Assembly: GCF_900116615.1 (NCBI RefSeq)
Contig: NZ_FPBF01000011.1
Span: 1-64,000, forward strand
DNA length: 64,000 bases
Direction of reading: 5' to 3'
Source of the DNA: Algoriphagus locisalis
GTDB taxonomy: Bacteria; Bacteroidota; Bacteroidia; Cytophagales; Cyclobacteriaceae
Shown here: in pieces, positions 40,807 through 50,057 of the stretch
Numbering within the stretch: the first letter of the stretch is position 1
Layout of the letters: every line of letters begins with the position of its first letter
Notes under the pieces: generated by a model
What the model was told of the DNA's origin: nothing
Database searches by the model: none
Seen by the model: the letters and a program-made list of their open reading frames with translations, nothing else
Made by a program: the position numbers and the translations under genes

Positions 40807-42126
40807 TTATTGCTTTTTTAGGTAAAGTATTTTTCTCGTAGCCGCCGTTGATTTAGCCCAATCAGCAATTCTATGACCGATTACCCAAGCTATTTGACCT
40901 TCTGAAATTAAGACTTTTACAGCCCGTTTTTTCACCACAGGCACTTTCAAATCTATCAAAAAGTCAGAGATTTTTTTTGCATTTTTCATCCCAAGAGGGA
41001 TAAATCGATCACCTTCCTGCCAAGTCCTGATTTTCAGCGGAAAACTCAATCGTTCCAAATCGAGCATGGCATTTTGTTTATTTCTGTCGAGGGCGACCTT
41101 ATTTTCGAGTTTGAGGAGCTCATACTTTCCTTCTGGTAAAAGGAAATCGATATCATTTTCTGAGATAGAAATTGAATCAAATTCTCCAGGTAGAGGTGCT
41201 AAAATCAACTGATCACGATCAATATTGAGCAGGTGAGTGCTGCTTTCAAATAGCTTTCCTGATTCGCTGAATTGACAGGCCTCTAGGATGTCCTGCGCCT
41301 GAGCGGAGTTGAAGCCATAGGGGCGGAGCCAAAAGTACAGAAGGGATGAGGAGCCTGCAGTTCTCAACAGGTCATTTGCAGAAAGAATCTGCATGCCTTC
41401 CGATTCTTCGATTTTTTCATTTTTCCAATTTTCAAAAAGTGAAGTGAACGCCTTTCCTGTGTCTTTTAACCTGGCAAAGCTGTTAAGAAGGTTTGACTTT
41501 GCGTCATCTGCCACGCTATAAAGCGCAGGTAAACTGATGTGCCGAAGTTTATTTCGCTTGTAGTCTGTTTTTTCATTTGAACTGTCTTCTCTCCATTCGA
41601 TCTTATTTTCCAGAACAAATTCTTGAATCTCTTTTCTGCTGAAAGGTAGCAAAGGACGGATCAGCCAGCCTCTGCGCTCGGACATCCCGTAAATACCTTC
41701 TATGCCGGTACCTCTGAGAAGATTTAGCACTATTGTTTCGATCTGATCATCTTCATGATGAGCGACGATGATCCCGGCCAGATTTCTTTCTGATCTTAAT
41801 TTCTCAAACCAATCATAACGAATCTCTCTTGCCGCCATTTGCGTAGAGATATTTCTCTCTGAAGCGAACGTGTAAGTGTCAGCATGATGAACATGGAAAG
41901 GAACGCCCAGCGAGTTAGCCCATTTTCTAAGAAACTCTTCGTCTTGGTTGCTGTCTTCACCGCGCAATTGAAAATTAACATGAGCAATTTCAAAAGGGAT
42001 TTCTGCTTTGGTAAGAAGATTGCCCAGACACATGCTGTCCATGCCGCCACTGCTGGCCAATAGATAGGTTTTGGAGGGATCTAAAATTGATTTGTTCCGG
42101 ATATGCCGGATAAAAGCTTCAACCAT
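40807..42126 (-). CDS. tilS: tRNA(Ile)-lysidine synthase
   Basis: This 439-residue N-type ATP pyrophosphatase adds lysine to C34 of tRNA-Ile(CAU) so it reads AUA. Motifs seen are the PP-loop YLLASSGGMDSMCLGNLLTK (SGGxDS), NFQLRGEDSNQDEEFLRKWA, IIVAHHEDDQIETIVLNLLR (HHxDD) and GTGIEGIYGM. The C-terminal TilS domain shows IRTWQEGDRFIPLGMKNAKK and FLIDLKVPVVKKRAVKVLIS. Length fits the full-length E. coli-type enzyme. The ATG at 42126 lies 48 bp from the divergent ostA-like gene. A TATTTTTG on the minus strand ends only 4 nt before this ATG, so its transcript may be leaderless or the start may be slightly downstream. Confidence 0.93.
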   Translation of the reverse strand: MVEAFIRHIRNKSILDPSKTYLLASSGGMDSMCLGNLLTKAEIPFEIAHVNFQLRGEDSNQDEEFLRKWANSLGVPFHVHHADTYTFASERNISTQMAAREIRYDWFEKLRSERNLAGIIVAHHEDDQIETIVLNLLRGTGIEGIYGMSERRGWLIRPLLPFSRKEIQEFVLENKIEWREDSSNEKTDYKRNKLRHISLPALYSVADDAKSNLLNSFARLKDTGKAFTSLFENWKNEKIEESEGMQILSANDLLRTAGSSSLLYFWLRPYGFNSAQAQDILEACQFSESGKLFESSTHLLNIDRDQLILAPLPGEFDSISISENDIDFLLPEGKYELLKLENKVALDRNKQNAMLDLERLSFPLKIRTWQEGDRFIPLGMKNAKKISDFLIDLKVPVVKKRAVKVLISEGQIAWVIGHRIADWAKSTAATRKILYLKKQ

Positions 42127-42157
42127 TGACCAAAAATATCATTTTCTACTAATTTTG
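42126..42157 (+). promoter_or_regulatory. Promoter of the OstA-like gene
   Basis: TAATTTTG at 42150-42157 matches TAnnTTTG exactly, with TTG at 42126-42128, 21 nt upstream. It lies 17 nt before the ostA-like ATG. Confidence 0.55.
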
Positions 42158-42174
42158 CCCACATTCGTGCAGCT

Positions 42175-43830
42175 ATGACTTCAATCCTATTTAGAATTAC
42201 CCTCTTCTTTCTGACTTTTTGGGTCGTATCCTTTTCATCCCTTGCCCAAGAAACAACAGTTTTGAAAATTAATGCTGCAGATCAATTTGATGGAGATGCT
42301 AAAAGGGGTTATGAAAAGCTATTAGGATCGGTAGAGATGGAGCATCAGCAAACCTTGATTTATTGTGATTCTGCGCATTTTTTTAGAGCCGAAAATAAAG
42401 CTCGTCTATTCGGCAATGTGAGAATTGTGGATATGGAAGATCCAGTAAAGACTACGAGTGGCTATGCGGAATACGATGGGAATACGAAGCTAGCCAAGCT
42501 AAGAAATCGTGTAGTTTTTACCAACGAAAAAACCAAACTCACTACAGAATACCTGGATTATGATCGGGAGAGAAACATCGCTTATTATTTCAATGATGGG
42601 AAAGTAGTAGATTCTGTCAATGTATTGACCAGTGAGCGTGGGACGTATGAAGTGAGTGTTGAGAAAATTACTTTTAAAAACGATGTGGTGCTAGTCAATC
42701 CGGACTACACCATGAAAACAAATGACCTGATTTACCTGACCATCCCTAAGACGGCAGAGACGAAAGGCCTGACCAATTTGATTTCAAAAGATGGAAACAC
42801 ATTGGATGCTCAAAACGGTAGTTTTTATGAAACAGAGGCCAAAAAATTTCGGTTTTTTGACGGGGTTGTAGAGTCAGAGACGAGTAGGATAAAGGCTAAA
42901 GAGTTGTACTACAGTGAGCTGGATGCTTACTATGAAGGAAAGGAAAATGTAAGTGTACTGAATAAGGAGCGGCAAGTAGAAGTGTTTGGAGATGTGGGAG
43001 AGTATTGGGAAGAGCGAAAGTACAGCTTGGTTCACGGGAATGCATTGGTGAGAAGGTATTTCGAAAAAGACACCCTTTACATGGCTTCTGATTCGCTGAT
43101 TTCACAGGACGGAGAGGTGGATTCTATGAAATATTTATTGGCTTTCAGGTCAGTAAAACTGGTGAAATCTGATATGTCCGGCGTAGCAGACTCCTTGGTT
43201 TACAATTATGCGGATTCATCAATTCAACTGTTCAAAGAGCCTGTCATGTGGAATCAAAAAAGCCAAATCACTGCGGACAGCATGGTTTTTTACATTGCGA
43301 ATGAAGAGCTGGAACGGGTCTTTATGAAGGACAAAGTCTTTGTGATCACTCAGGATACCATCATGAATTTCAACCAGATGAAGGGTAGGACCATGGATGG
43401 GTATTTTAATGAAGGACAGATGGACAGAATCGACATAGAAGGGAATGGAGAATCACTTTATTTTGCGCTGCAGTCGGATACTATTTCTCAGGGAATCAAT
43501 AAAACCTTAAGTGCCAACATCAAACTTCGGTTTAAAGACGGGGCAATTCAGCGGGTTACCTATGGGGTCAAACCAGATGGGAAGTTCACGCCATTTCAAT
43601 TGATCACTGAGGAGAACTCAAGATTGGAAGGTTTTAATTGGAGGTATGATGAGAGGCCCACAATTGAGGATATTTTTTTATGGAGAAAGCCAGAAGAAAT
43701 TAATCTCGATGCAGAAAATTTGTTCAATGAGCCGAATGTAGAATTGGTTTTGCCTACTGAAGAAGAAATCCTAAAGTCACTGGAAAAACGTGGTTGGAAA
43801 CCAGAAAAAAAGATCCCATCACAGATATAG
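42175..43830 (+). CDS. OstA/LptA-like protein (LPS transport periplasmic family)
   Basis: This 551-residue secreted protein (signal peptide to about FSSLAQE) has repeating OstA-like beta-strands: KLLGSVEMEHQQTLIYCDSA, KARLFGNVRIVDMEDPVKTT, then LRNRVVFTNEKTKLTTEYLD, and FRFFDGVVESETSRIKAKEL. This fold is shared by LptA and LptC, which bridge LPS transport across the periplasm. It is longer than E. coli LptA (185 residues) and belongs to the large Bacteroidota OstA-like form. An LPS-bridge role is inferred. It is divergent from tilS. Confidence 0.83.
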   Translation: MTSILFRITLFFLTFWVVSFSSLAQETTVLKINAADQFDGDAKRGYEKLLGSVEMEHQQTLIYCDSAHFFRAENKARLFGNVRIVDMEDPVKTTSGYAEYDGNTKLAKLRNRVVFTNEKTKLTTEYLDYDRERNIAYYFNDGKVVDSVNVLTSERGTYEVSVEKITFKNDVVLVNPDYTMKTNDLIYLTIPKTAETKGLTNLISKDGNTLDAQNGSFYETEAKKFRFFDGVVESETSRIKAKELYYSELDAYYEGKENVSVLNKERQVEVFGDVGEYWEERKYSLVHGNALVRRYFEKDTLYMASDSLISQDGEVDSMKYLLAFRSVKLVKSDMSGVADSLVYNYADSSIQLFKEPVMWNQKSQITADSMVFYIANEELERVFMKDKVFVITQDTIMNFNQMKGRTMDGYFNEGQMDRIDIEGNGESLYFALQSDTISQGINKTLSANIKLRFKDGAIQRVTYGVKPDGKFTPFQLITEENSRLEGFNWRYDERPTIEDIFLWRKPEEINLDAENLFNEPNVELVLPTEEEILKSLEKRGWKPEKKIPSQI

Positions 43831-43989
43831 TGGGGTTGAGGTGGTGGTTAACGACCCAATAGCGAAAAAATTTCATTAGGGTTAACAGATTTTAACCGCA
43901 TTTTTCTCCAATTACATAGCCATTGGTTTAATTTTGTCCGTATATTGAATACAGTTACAACACAGAAGGCGTATCGATTAAAACTCTAC

Positions 43990-44706
43990 ATGAAACGATT
44001 ACTCATATTTTTTACATGGCTTTGGCTGTTGGTTCCCGTATTTTCGGAGGCTCAACAGGTGCGTGTGTTGAGTGATGGAGTTGAATTTCGAGGCGATTTG
44101 GGTTCTACCCAGCGTAAAACAATCCTCCTAGAAAACGAATCCAAGGAAGTCAAAACGTACTTACTGAAAAGTCTTCGTGGTAATGTAGGCTCCTCCCAAA
44201 CAGTTAGAATCTGTATTGGCGAAAATTGCTTTGATCCGAAAAAAGATCTCGCCAAAATAAAATTGGAGCTAGAACCAGGTGAGCTACTCACTGATTTGTA
44301 CCTAGTCTTTGATATGGGAATAGTTGAAACGAGAGGTTCTTTTGATTTATCATTTGTAAATGAAAACAATTTAAGAGATCAGTTTGTCGTTGAAGCTAGA
44401 TATGAAGTAGAAGATCCATCCAATAAGGTAGATGAATTTGACTATAAAGATATCGTGCTAAGTGATGTCTATCCCAACCCCAGTGTGAGAATTGCTCAAT
44501 TTGATTATGCTTTGAAAAATAAGTCTATAAAGGCTAGAATTGCTATAAACAGCTTCATAGGAAACCCAATAGCTAATTATGAGCTTGACCCAGATAGGAA
44601 TACGCTTGCAATTAATGTTTCCGATTTCAATCCTGGCGTTTATTTCTACACCCTTTTCTTGGACAATAAAAATATTGTGACCAAGAAGCTCGTTGTCAAG
44701 AAGTAA
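43990..44706 (+). CDS. T9SS-sorted secreted protein
   Basis: This 238-residue protein has a signal peptide (MKRLLIFFTWLWLLVPVFSE, A) and ends in a C-terminal type IX secretion sorting domain (about residues 155-238): IVLSDVYPNPSVRIAQFDYA, YELDPDRNTLAINV, NPGVYFYTLFLDNKNIVTKK, KLVVKK. The middle has the beta-rich LSDGVEFRGDLGSTQRKTIL, an Ig-like choice-of-anchor pattern. It should be moved through the T9SS and attached or released at the surface. The ATG at 43990 was chosen over an upstream TTG because it gives a proper signal peptide. TAATTTTG at 43929-43936 may be its -7 box. PorD is encoded 2.7 kb downstream. Confidence 0.84.
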   Translation: MKRLLIFFTWLWLLVPVFSEAQQVRVLSDGVEFRGDLGSTQRKTILLENESKEVKTYLLKSLRGNVGSSQTVRICIGENCFDPKKDLAKIKLELEPGELLTDLYLVFDMGIVETRGSFDLSFVNENNLRDQFVVEARYEVEDPSNKVDEFDYKDIVLSDVYPNPSVRIAQFDYALKNKSIKARIAINSFIGNPIANYELDPDRNTLAINVSDFNPGVYFYTLFLDNKNIVTKKLVVKK

Positions 44707-44731
44707 GACTTGACACTAGAGCAATCATCCA

Positions 44732-44762
44732 TTTGAATCCGAATAATTATCCCGTATATTTG
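44732..44762 (+). promoter_or_regulatory. Consensus Bacteroidota promoter of bamD
   Basis: TTTG (44732-44735), 19-nt spacer, TATATTTG (44755-44762): a full match to TTTG-N19-21-TAnnTTTG. The first bamD ATG is 11 nt after the box, so the transcript has almost no leader. Confidence 0.82.
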
Positions 44763-44773
44763 CGGTCTTGAAA

Positions 44774-45682
44774 ATGAAAATGCGCGTACAATCCATTCTA
44801 TTAGTTCTTATTATACTTGCTGCGAGTTCTTGTGGCCCATTCAACAAGCTTGAGAAAAGCACGAATTGGGAGGAATTGTATGCAGGAGCAAACAAATATT
44901 ATCAGGAAGGTGAATACAATAAGGCAATTATTCTGTATGATAAGGTTTTGCCGGTAATCAGAGGTAGTGAGAAGGCGGAGTTGGCAGATTACAATTATGC
45001 CAATTGTCATTTCAAGACTAAAAGATACATTGAAGCGGCTGGATATTTCAGCAATTTCTATAGAACGTACAACAGGAGTCCTTTGGCTGAAGAGGCATTA
45101 TTTATGAATGCCTATGCCCTGTACTTGGATGCTCCAGATGCCAACCTTGACCAGCAGAGTTCACAGGAAGCAGTAGCAGCTATACAGCAATTTGTGACCA
45201 AATTTCCCGCTTCAGCTAGTTATGAGCGAGCTATGGAAATGTTAGTTGATTTGCAGGGTAGATTTGAGCAGAAAGCATACATGGAGTCGTCTATGTATTA
45301 TCGTTTGAAAGACGGTTTGTATCCTGGAGATTACTATCGCGCCTGCATTATCAATTTTCAGAATTTCATGAAAGATTATCCAGACAGTGAGCACAACGAA
45401 GAACTGGCATACAAGCTAGTAGAGGTGAGTACTGGATATGCCGAAAATAGTACATTTCTGAAAAAAGAAGATAGGTTAAATGATGCTTTAGGCTTTGCAA
45501 GTTCTTTTTATAGAAGGTATCCAACTAGTGCCTATACTGGAAAGGTGAAGGAAATTGAAGTGAAAGCAAAAGAAGAATTGGCAGATCACTCTATTAATCT
45601 GAAGAGGTATAATGAACAGTTAGCTGAGCAAAAAGCAAGAGCTTTAGAGAATCAGACGATAGAGAAAGTAGAAATAAAATAG
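44774..45682 (+). CDS. bamD: Outer-membrane assembly lipoprotein BamD
   Basis: This 302-residue lipoprotein (lipobox LILAASSC) has tetratricopeptide repeats: WEELYAGANKYYQEGEYNKA, then IILYDKVLPVIRGSEKAELA, FKTKRYIEAAGYFSNFYRTY, and AIQQFVTKFPASASYERAME. It is the essential TPR lipoprotein that helps BamA insert beta-barrels, such as the TonB receptor here. ATGs at 44774 and 44780 both fit. Given the promoter immediately upstream, either would be close to the 5' end of the mRNA. It leads the bamD - omega-like - coaBC block, a conserved arrangement in Bacteroidota. Confidence 0.93.
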   Translation: MKMRVQSILLVLIILAASSCGPFNKLEKSTNWEELYAGANKYYQEGEYNKAIILYDKVLPVIRGSEKAELADYNYANCHFKTKRYIEAAGYFSNFYRTYNRSPLAEEALFMNAYALYLDAPDANLDQQSSQEAVAAIQQFVTKFPASASYERAMEMLVDLQGRFEQKAYMESSMYYRLKDGLYPGDYYRACIINFQNFMKDYPDSEHNEELAYKLVEVSTGYAENSTFLKKEDRLNDALGFASSFYRRYPTSAYTGKVKEIEVKAKEELADHSINLKRYNEQLAEQKARALENQTIEKVEIK

Positions 45683-45702
45683 AACTATAATTAATAAAGA
45701 AT

Positions 45703-46017
45703 ATGGCAATTAATCCATCCATCATTACAAGAGATCTTGATAAAATCGCTGATAAAACAGAGAATATCTACGAGTCTCTTCATATTGTAGGTCAAAGAGC
45801 AAAGCAAATTTCCAACACCTTAAAAGAGGAGTTGAACATTAAGCTTTCTGAGTTTGCTTCTACTGTAGATAATTTGGAAGAAGTATTTGAGAATAAGGAG
45901 CAAATTGAAATCTCCAAATTCTACGAAAGAATGCCAAAGCCTAGCACCTTAGCTATGGAAGAGTTCATGGAAGGAAAAGTGTATAGCAGATTTCCAGAAG
46001 AACCAACGGCTGAATAA
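45703..46017 (+). CDS. rpoZ: RNA polymerase omega-like subunit
   Basis: This 104-residue protein begins MAINPSIITRDLDKIADKTE and shows YESLHIVGQRAKQISNTLKE and KFYERMPKPSTLAMEEFMEG. The helix with VGQRAKQI is the conserved segment of omega, which in Bacteroidota is often annotated as RpoZ-like because of divergence. Omega binds the beta' subunit and helps RNA polymerase assembly. It lies 20 bp after bamD and 4 bp before coaBC, so the three are co-transcribed. Confidence 0.86.
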   Translation: MAINPSIITRDLDKIADKTENIYESLHIVGQRAKQISNTLKEELNIKLSEFASTVDNLEEVFENKEQIEISKFYERMPKPSTLAMEEFMEGKVYSRFPEEPTAE

Positions 46018-46021
46018 TTCT

Positions 46022-47230
46022 ATGGGTCTTGAAGGTAAGAAAATTATCTTAGGAGTGACAGGTAGCATAGCTGCCTACAAGTCCGCTTTTCTTACTCGAT
46101 TACTTATCAAAGCAGGAGCAGAAGTGCAAATAATAATGAGCACTTCTGCTTTTGATTTTATTACTCCGCTCACCTTAGCTACACTATCCAAGCGACCTGT
46201 TTTAAGCCAATTTCAAAAGGATGAGACTGGAGTTTGGAATAATCATGTGGAGCTAGGACTATGGGCGGATTTATTTTTAGTAGCACCGCTTAGTGCTAAT
46301 ACCCTTGCAAAATTTGCCAACGGCAGTTGTGATAATCTCCTATCGGCTAGCTACCTATCCGCGAGATGCCCTGTGATGATAGCTCCAGCGATGGATCTGG
46401 ACATGTATCAGCATCCATCCGTCCAATCAAACCTTCAGAAATTAGAGTCATTTGGGAACATCATTCTTGATGCTGAATCGGGGGAGTTAGCTAGTGGACT
46501 TTCAGGTCAAGGAAGGATGATGGAGCCGGAAAATATTCTTTCTGAAGTTGAAAAGTTCTTTACTGTTCAGACTGATTTCAAAGGGAAGAAGGTCATGATC
46601 ACTATGGGGCCTACACAAGAGGCGCTAGACCCAGTCCGGTATATCAGCAATCATTCCAGCGGGAAAATGGGACTTGCCTTAGCTAATGCATTTCGATCTA
46701 GGGGTGCGGAAGTTTTTGTGGTTTCTGGTCCTATTTCTTTAAATGTCAATAAAAGTGATTTTCATTGGCAGGATGTGAAATCAGCTCAGGATATGTATGA
46801 GGCAGCTTCGAAAATCCATAGTCAAATGGATATCTGTATTTTTGCTGCTGCAGTTGCAGACTATGGGCCAGCTGAAATATCCCCTGAGAAGATTAAAAAA
46901 AGTGATTCCACGCTTTCCATTTCTTTAGTTAAGAATGTTGATATAGCAGCCAAACTAGGTTCAAGCAAAAAGCGGAACCAAGTACACATTGGCTTTGCTT
47001 TGGAGACCGAAAACGAAGCTAAAAATGCGCAATCAAAGTTGAAGAAAAAGAATTTTGATATGATTGTTCTCAATTCTATGAAAGAAGCAGGAGCTGGATT
47101 TCAGGTTAGTACTAATAAAGTACATGTTTTTCATGCATCTGGATTAACAGCACAATCGGACGTCGCTCCAAAAGATCAAATTGCAAATCTGATTCTTGAT
47201 CAAATCAAAAATATCCCAGTTTGGGTGTGA
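46022..47230 (+). CDS. coaBC: Phosphopantothenoylcysteine decarboxylase / phosphopantothenate-cysteine ligase
   Basis: This 402-residue bifunctional coenzyme A enzyme has two parts. The N-terminal flavoprotein CoaC (about 1-185) shows KIILGVTGSIAAYKSAFLTR, the active-site histidine in WNNHVELGLWADLFLVAPLS and SARCPVMIAPAMDLDMYQHP. The C-terminal CoaB ligase (about 190-402) shows KVMITMGPTQEALDPVRYIS, NHSSGKMGLALANAFRSRGA, FAAAVADYGPAEISPEKIKK and FALETENEAKNA. It makes 4'-phosphopantetheine from 4'-phosphopantothenate and cysteine in two steps. It is the third gene of the bamD transcript. Confidence 0.94.
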   Translation: MGLEGKKIILGVTGSIAAYKSAFLTRLLIKAGAEVQIIMSTSAFDFITPLTLATLSKRPVLSQFQKDETGVWNNHVELGLWADLFLVAPLSANTLAKFANGSCDNLLSASYLSARCPVMIAPAMDLDMYQHPSVQSNLQKLESFGNIILDAESGELASGLSGQGRMMEPENILSEVEKFFTVQTDFKGKKVMITMGPTQEALDPVRYISNHSSGKMGLALANAFRSRGAEVFVVSGPISLNVNKSDFHWQDVKSAQDMYEAASKIHSQMDICIFAAAVADYGPAEISPEKIKKSDSTLSISLVKNVDIAAKLGSSKKRNQVHIGFALETENEAKNAQSKLKKKNFDMIVLNSMKEAGAGFQVSTNKVHVFHASGLTAQSDVAPKDQIANLILDQIKNIPVWV

Positions 47231-47271
47231 TCCTTTATATTTCCTTATTTTAGATTCATGAAATCGAGCAT

Positions 47272-47340
47272 GACTCAAGAGTCACACATTGGGATGATTA
47301 TCTCCCATGCGAGATTCCATCCCGTACCCTTTGTCACGGG
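47272..47340. other. Three consecutive hairpins upstream of porD
   Basis: GACTC-AA-GAGTC (47272-47283), TGGGA with TCCCA (47290-47307) and CCCGT with ACGGG (47321-47340) lie in the 146-bp gap after coaBC. They could be an attenuator, a leader structure or repeats. The ATG of porD is 37 nt downstream. Confidence 0.45.
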
Positions 47341-47376
47341 ACAGGTTATGGCCTTTGAAAGACAAATTATAATCAT

Positions 47377-48279
47377 ATGAAAATAGGAATTGTCCTTCTA
47401 CTCTTTTTTTGTCAATCACTCATTGGGTTTTCCCAAGAGTTGGATTTTACTGTGATCATTAACAGTGATCGAGCCAGAATTCAGAACACCGACATTTTTG
47501 CTCAGATGAAAACCAGCTTTGAGCAATTTCTCAATGGAAGGTCCTGGACTACTGATGAATTTCGTCCTGAGGAACTTATTAAAGGAAACTTACTTATCAC
47601 AATTAATGATGTGCCGCAGGTGGGTACTTATAATGCAACCGTACAGATTCAAACAGTAAGGCCAGTTTATGGGACTAATTACGAGAGCTTGGTTTTTAAT
47701 TTTGCGGATAGAAATTGGAGTTTCGACTACATAGAATCTCAGCCGCTGGAGTTTAATAGATTTACTTTTTTGAACAATATCAGCTCATTGCTAGCATTTT
47801 ATGCGCAGATCGCCTTGGGTTTGGATTACGATACTTTTGAGAGTCGTGGAGGCAGTGATTTCTTTGCAGCGGCCAATGACATCGTAAATAACGCCCAGCA
47901 ATCTGGGCGGCCTGGCTGGACGCAGAGTACTTCCGATCGCAGAAATCGTTACGCTTTAAATAATGATATTTATACTTCTTCGGTTTTTTCTGTAATTCGG
48001 GACGCTTATTACTTATATCATCGTCAGGGGCTGGATATTCTGCAGATTAAGCCAGAGGAGGCTCATGAGAATATGCTGGAAGCAGTAAGGATTGTGGCAA
48101 ATGCCAATAAAACGCAGCCTAATGGAATATTTACGATTTCATTTATGGATGCTAAAAGTGACGAGATAACCGCTATTATGAAAAATGCTTCTTTGGAAAT
48201 CAGGACAGAACTTGTCGAACTATTACTGGAAGTTGATCCGAATAATGCGAGAAAGTATAACGAGCTGCTGAAAAGCTAA
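47377..48279 (+). CDS. porD: DUF4835 protein, type IX secretion component PorD
   Basis: This 300-residue secreted protein has a signal peptide (MKIGIVLLLFFCQSLIGFSQ). The mature part matches DUF4835 along its length: ELDFTVIINSDRARIQNTDI, FAQMKTSFEQFLNGRSWTTD, NRFTFLNNISSLLAFYAQIA, GLDYDTFESRGGSDFF, and GWTQSTSDRRNRYALNNDIY. The family is called PorD and is linked to type IX secretion. Its presence supports a working T9SS, matching the cargo protein at 44 kb. The mature protein would be periplasmic or outer-membrane associated. It lies between coaBC and recN, a widely conserved position in Bacteroidota. Confidence 0.9.
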   Translation: MKIGIVLLLFFCQSLIGFSQELDFTVIINSDRARIQNTDIFAQMKTSFEQFLNGRSWTTDEFRPEELIKGNLLITINDVPQVGTYNATVQIQTVRPVYGTNYESLVFNFADRNWSFDYIESQPLEFNRFTFLNNISSLLAFYAQIALGLDYDTFESRGGSDFFAAANDIVNNAQQSGRPGWTQSTSDRRNRYALNNDIYTSSVFSVIRDAYYLYHRQGLDILQIKPEEAHENMLEAVRIVANANKTQPNGIFTISFMDAKSDEITAIMKNASLEIRTELVELLLEVDPNNARKYNELLKS

Positions 48280-48298
48280 GCTCGATTTTTTAGTTTTG
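48268..48298 (+). promoter_or_regulatory. Promoter of recN
   Basis: TAGTTTTG (48291-48298) matches TAnnTTTG. CTG (48268-48270) lies 20 nt upstream in the end of porD, a partial match to the -33 box. The recN ATG is 20 nt downstream. Confidence 0.5.
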
Positions 48299-48318
48299 CC
48301 CAAACGATCTCATTATCT

Positions 48319-49971
48319 ATGCTCAAATCTCTTAGCATTTCTAATTATGCTCTGATAGACCAGCTGCACATGCAGCCTAGCTCAGGACTAAGTATGATTA
48401 CCGGCGAAACTGGCGCTGGGAAATCCATCATGCTTGGCGCTGTCGGCTTGCTCCTAGGAAACAGGTCTGACACAAAGGTTTTACTCCATGAGGACAAAAA
48501 GTGTGTTATTGAGGGAGTGTTTGACGTGGCTAATTACGGGTTAAAGGAATTTTTTGATCAGGCTGAGTTAGATTATGACCCCACCTGTATCATTCGCAGA
48601 GAAATAAGTCCTGCGGGGAAATCCCGTTCATTTGTCAATGATACACCAGTGCTTTTGGATGTATTGAAAACACTGGGAAGCTACTTGATGGACGTGCATT
48701 CTCAGCATGATACGCTTCAGTTAGGCGAGGGTAGTTATCAGCTGAGCTTAATAGATGCTTTTGCGCAGACACAGGAAGAACTCAAAAAATACAAAGCGGA
48801 TTTTAAAGCTTTTCAAAAAGCTCAAAAGTCATTCAATGAGTTGAGTAAAAAAGCCGTAGAGCTTCAAAAAGAAGCTGATTTCAACCAATTCCAACTGGAA
48901 GAATTGAGTGTGTTAGGGTTGAAGGAAGGTGAACAGGAGCAGTTGGAGTCTAGTCAGGAAATCCTTGAAAATGCAGAAGAGATCAAGCTAAAAATCAATG
49001 AAATGCTTAACCTGTTTCAGGATGAGCAATTCGGGATTAGCCAGGGAATGTCTCAGATTCAACATGGAATGCAATCATTGGAAAGGTTAGCGCATGTTTT
49101 TGCTTCGCTAAAGGAGCGTTTTCAGGCAGTAAACATTGAATTGAAGGATATCGAAGAGACGCTCGGTGATGAAGAGAGTAAAGTTGAAGTTGATTTCGAA
49201 AAGCTTGATGAGACCCGTGATAGGCTGAGTAAGATCTATCAACTTCAGAAAAAGCATGGAGTTGCTACCGTTGAAGAATTAATGGAGCTCGAAAAAGAGC
49301 TGGCAGAAAAGGTGTTTCAGGTTCAAAATCTAGACGAGACGTTAGCCGATGCGAAAGAAGAACTAGAGGCAAGCAAAGTGAAAGTTTCAGATTCGGGCAA
49401 AACACTTCGTAAGAAAAGGATAAGTAGCTTTGCTGATTTTCAGAAATCTCTAGAGAGCTTACTGGCGGGTTTAGGAATGGAGAATTCCAAAGTGGTCATG
49501 GAGCATAAAGCTGTTGAACCTACTACGAATGGGTTGGATGAGATAGAATTGCTCTTTTCAGCGAATAAAGGCTCTTCTCCACAGCCACTGAAAAAAGTGG
49601 CGTCTGGAGGTGAATTTTCCAGATTGCTTTTTGCTATCAAATATTTGATGGCTGATAAAATGGCTATGCCAACACTTATTTTTGATGAAATCGATACAGG
49701 GATTTCCGGTGAAGTGGCGCTGAAGATGGTTGGGATGATGCAGGATATTGCCAAAAAGCATCAGGTGATTTGCATTACGCATCTACCGCAAGTAGCGGGG
49801 CAGGGTGATCTGCATTATTTTGTTTTTAAAGACAACTCATCGGAGAAAACCGTGAGTAAAATTAAGTTGCTTGATCAGGAAGAGCGTGTGTTGGAACTTG
49901 CCAAAATGATTGCAGGAGCCTCACCTTCTGCCTCGGCAATAGAAAGTGCAAAGGAGTTACTTCGACGCTAA
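48319..49971 (+). CDS. recN: DNA repair protein RecN
   Basis: This 550-residue SMC-like protein acts in recombinational repair of double-strand breaks. It shows Walker A MITGETGAGKSIMLGAVGLL (about residues 28-47), DVHSQHDTLQLGEGSYQLSL (the QH motif), a coiled coil of about 250 residues, the ABC signature KKVASGGEFSRLLFAIKYLM and Walker B PTLIFDEIDTGISGEVALKM. VICITHLPQVAGQGDLHYFV is the H-loop. It is intact and of normal length, with its own promoter-like box. SbcCD, encoded 8 kb away, acts on related substrates, but the genes are not linked. Confidence 0.95.
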   Translation: MLKSLSISNYALIDQLHMQPSSGLSMITGETGAGKSIMLGAVGLLLGNRSDTKVLLHEDKKCVIEGVFDVANYGLKEFFDQAELDYDPTCIIRREISPAGKSRSFVNDTPVLLDVLKTLGSYLMDVHSQHDTLQLGEGSYQLSLIDAFAQTQEELKKYKADFKAFQKAQKSFNELSKKAVELQKEADFNQFQLEELSVLGLKEGEQEQLESSQEILENAEEIKLKINEMLNLFQDEQFGISQGMSQIQHGMQSLERLAHVFASLKERFQAVNIELKDIEETLGDEESKVEVDFEKLDETRDRLSKIYQLQKKHGVATVEELMELEKELAEKVFQVQNLDETLADAKEELEASKVKVSDSGKTLRKKRISSFADFQKSLESLLAGLGMENSKVVMEHKAVEPTTNGLDEIELLFSANKGSSPQPLKKVASGGEFSRLLFAIKYLMADKMAMPTLIFDEIDTGISGEVALKMVGMMQDIAKKHQVICITHLPQVAGQGDLHYFVFKDNSSEKTVSKIKLLDQEERVLELAKMIAGASPSASAIESAKELLRR

Positions 49972-50016
49972 TTCCCTCAGTGCTTCAATTACGAGGCGTG
50001 AATGATTATTTTTTCC

Positions 50017-50024
50017 TATTTTTG
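50017..50024 (+). promoter_or_regulatory. -7 box of fabI
   Basis: TATTTTTG matches TAnnTTTG, 33 nt before the fabI ATG. No clear TTTG was found at -33. Confidence 0.4.
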
Positions 50025-50057
50025 GGCATTAATTTTTGAAAATAACCCCCTAGCTAT

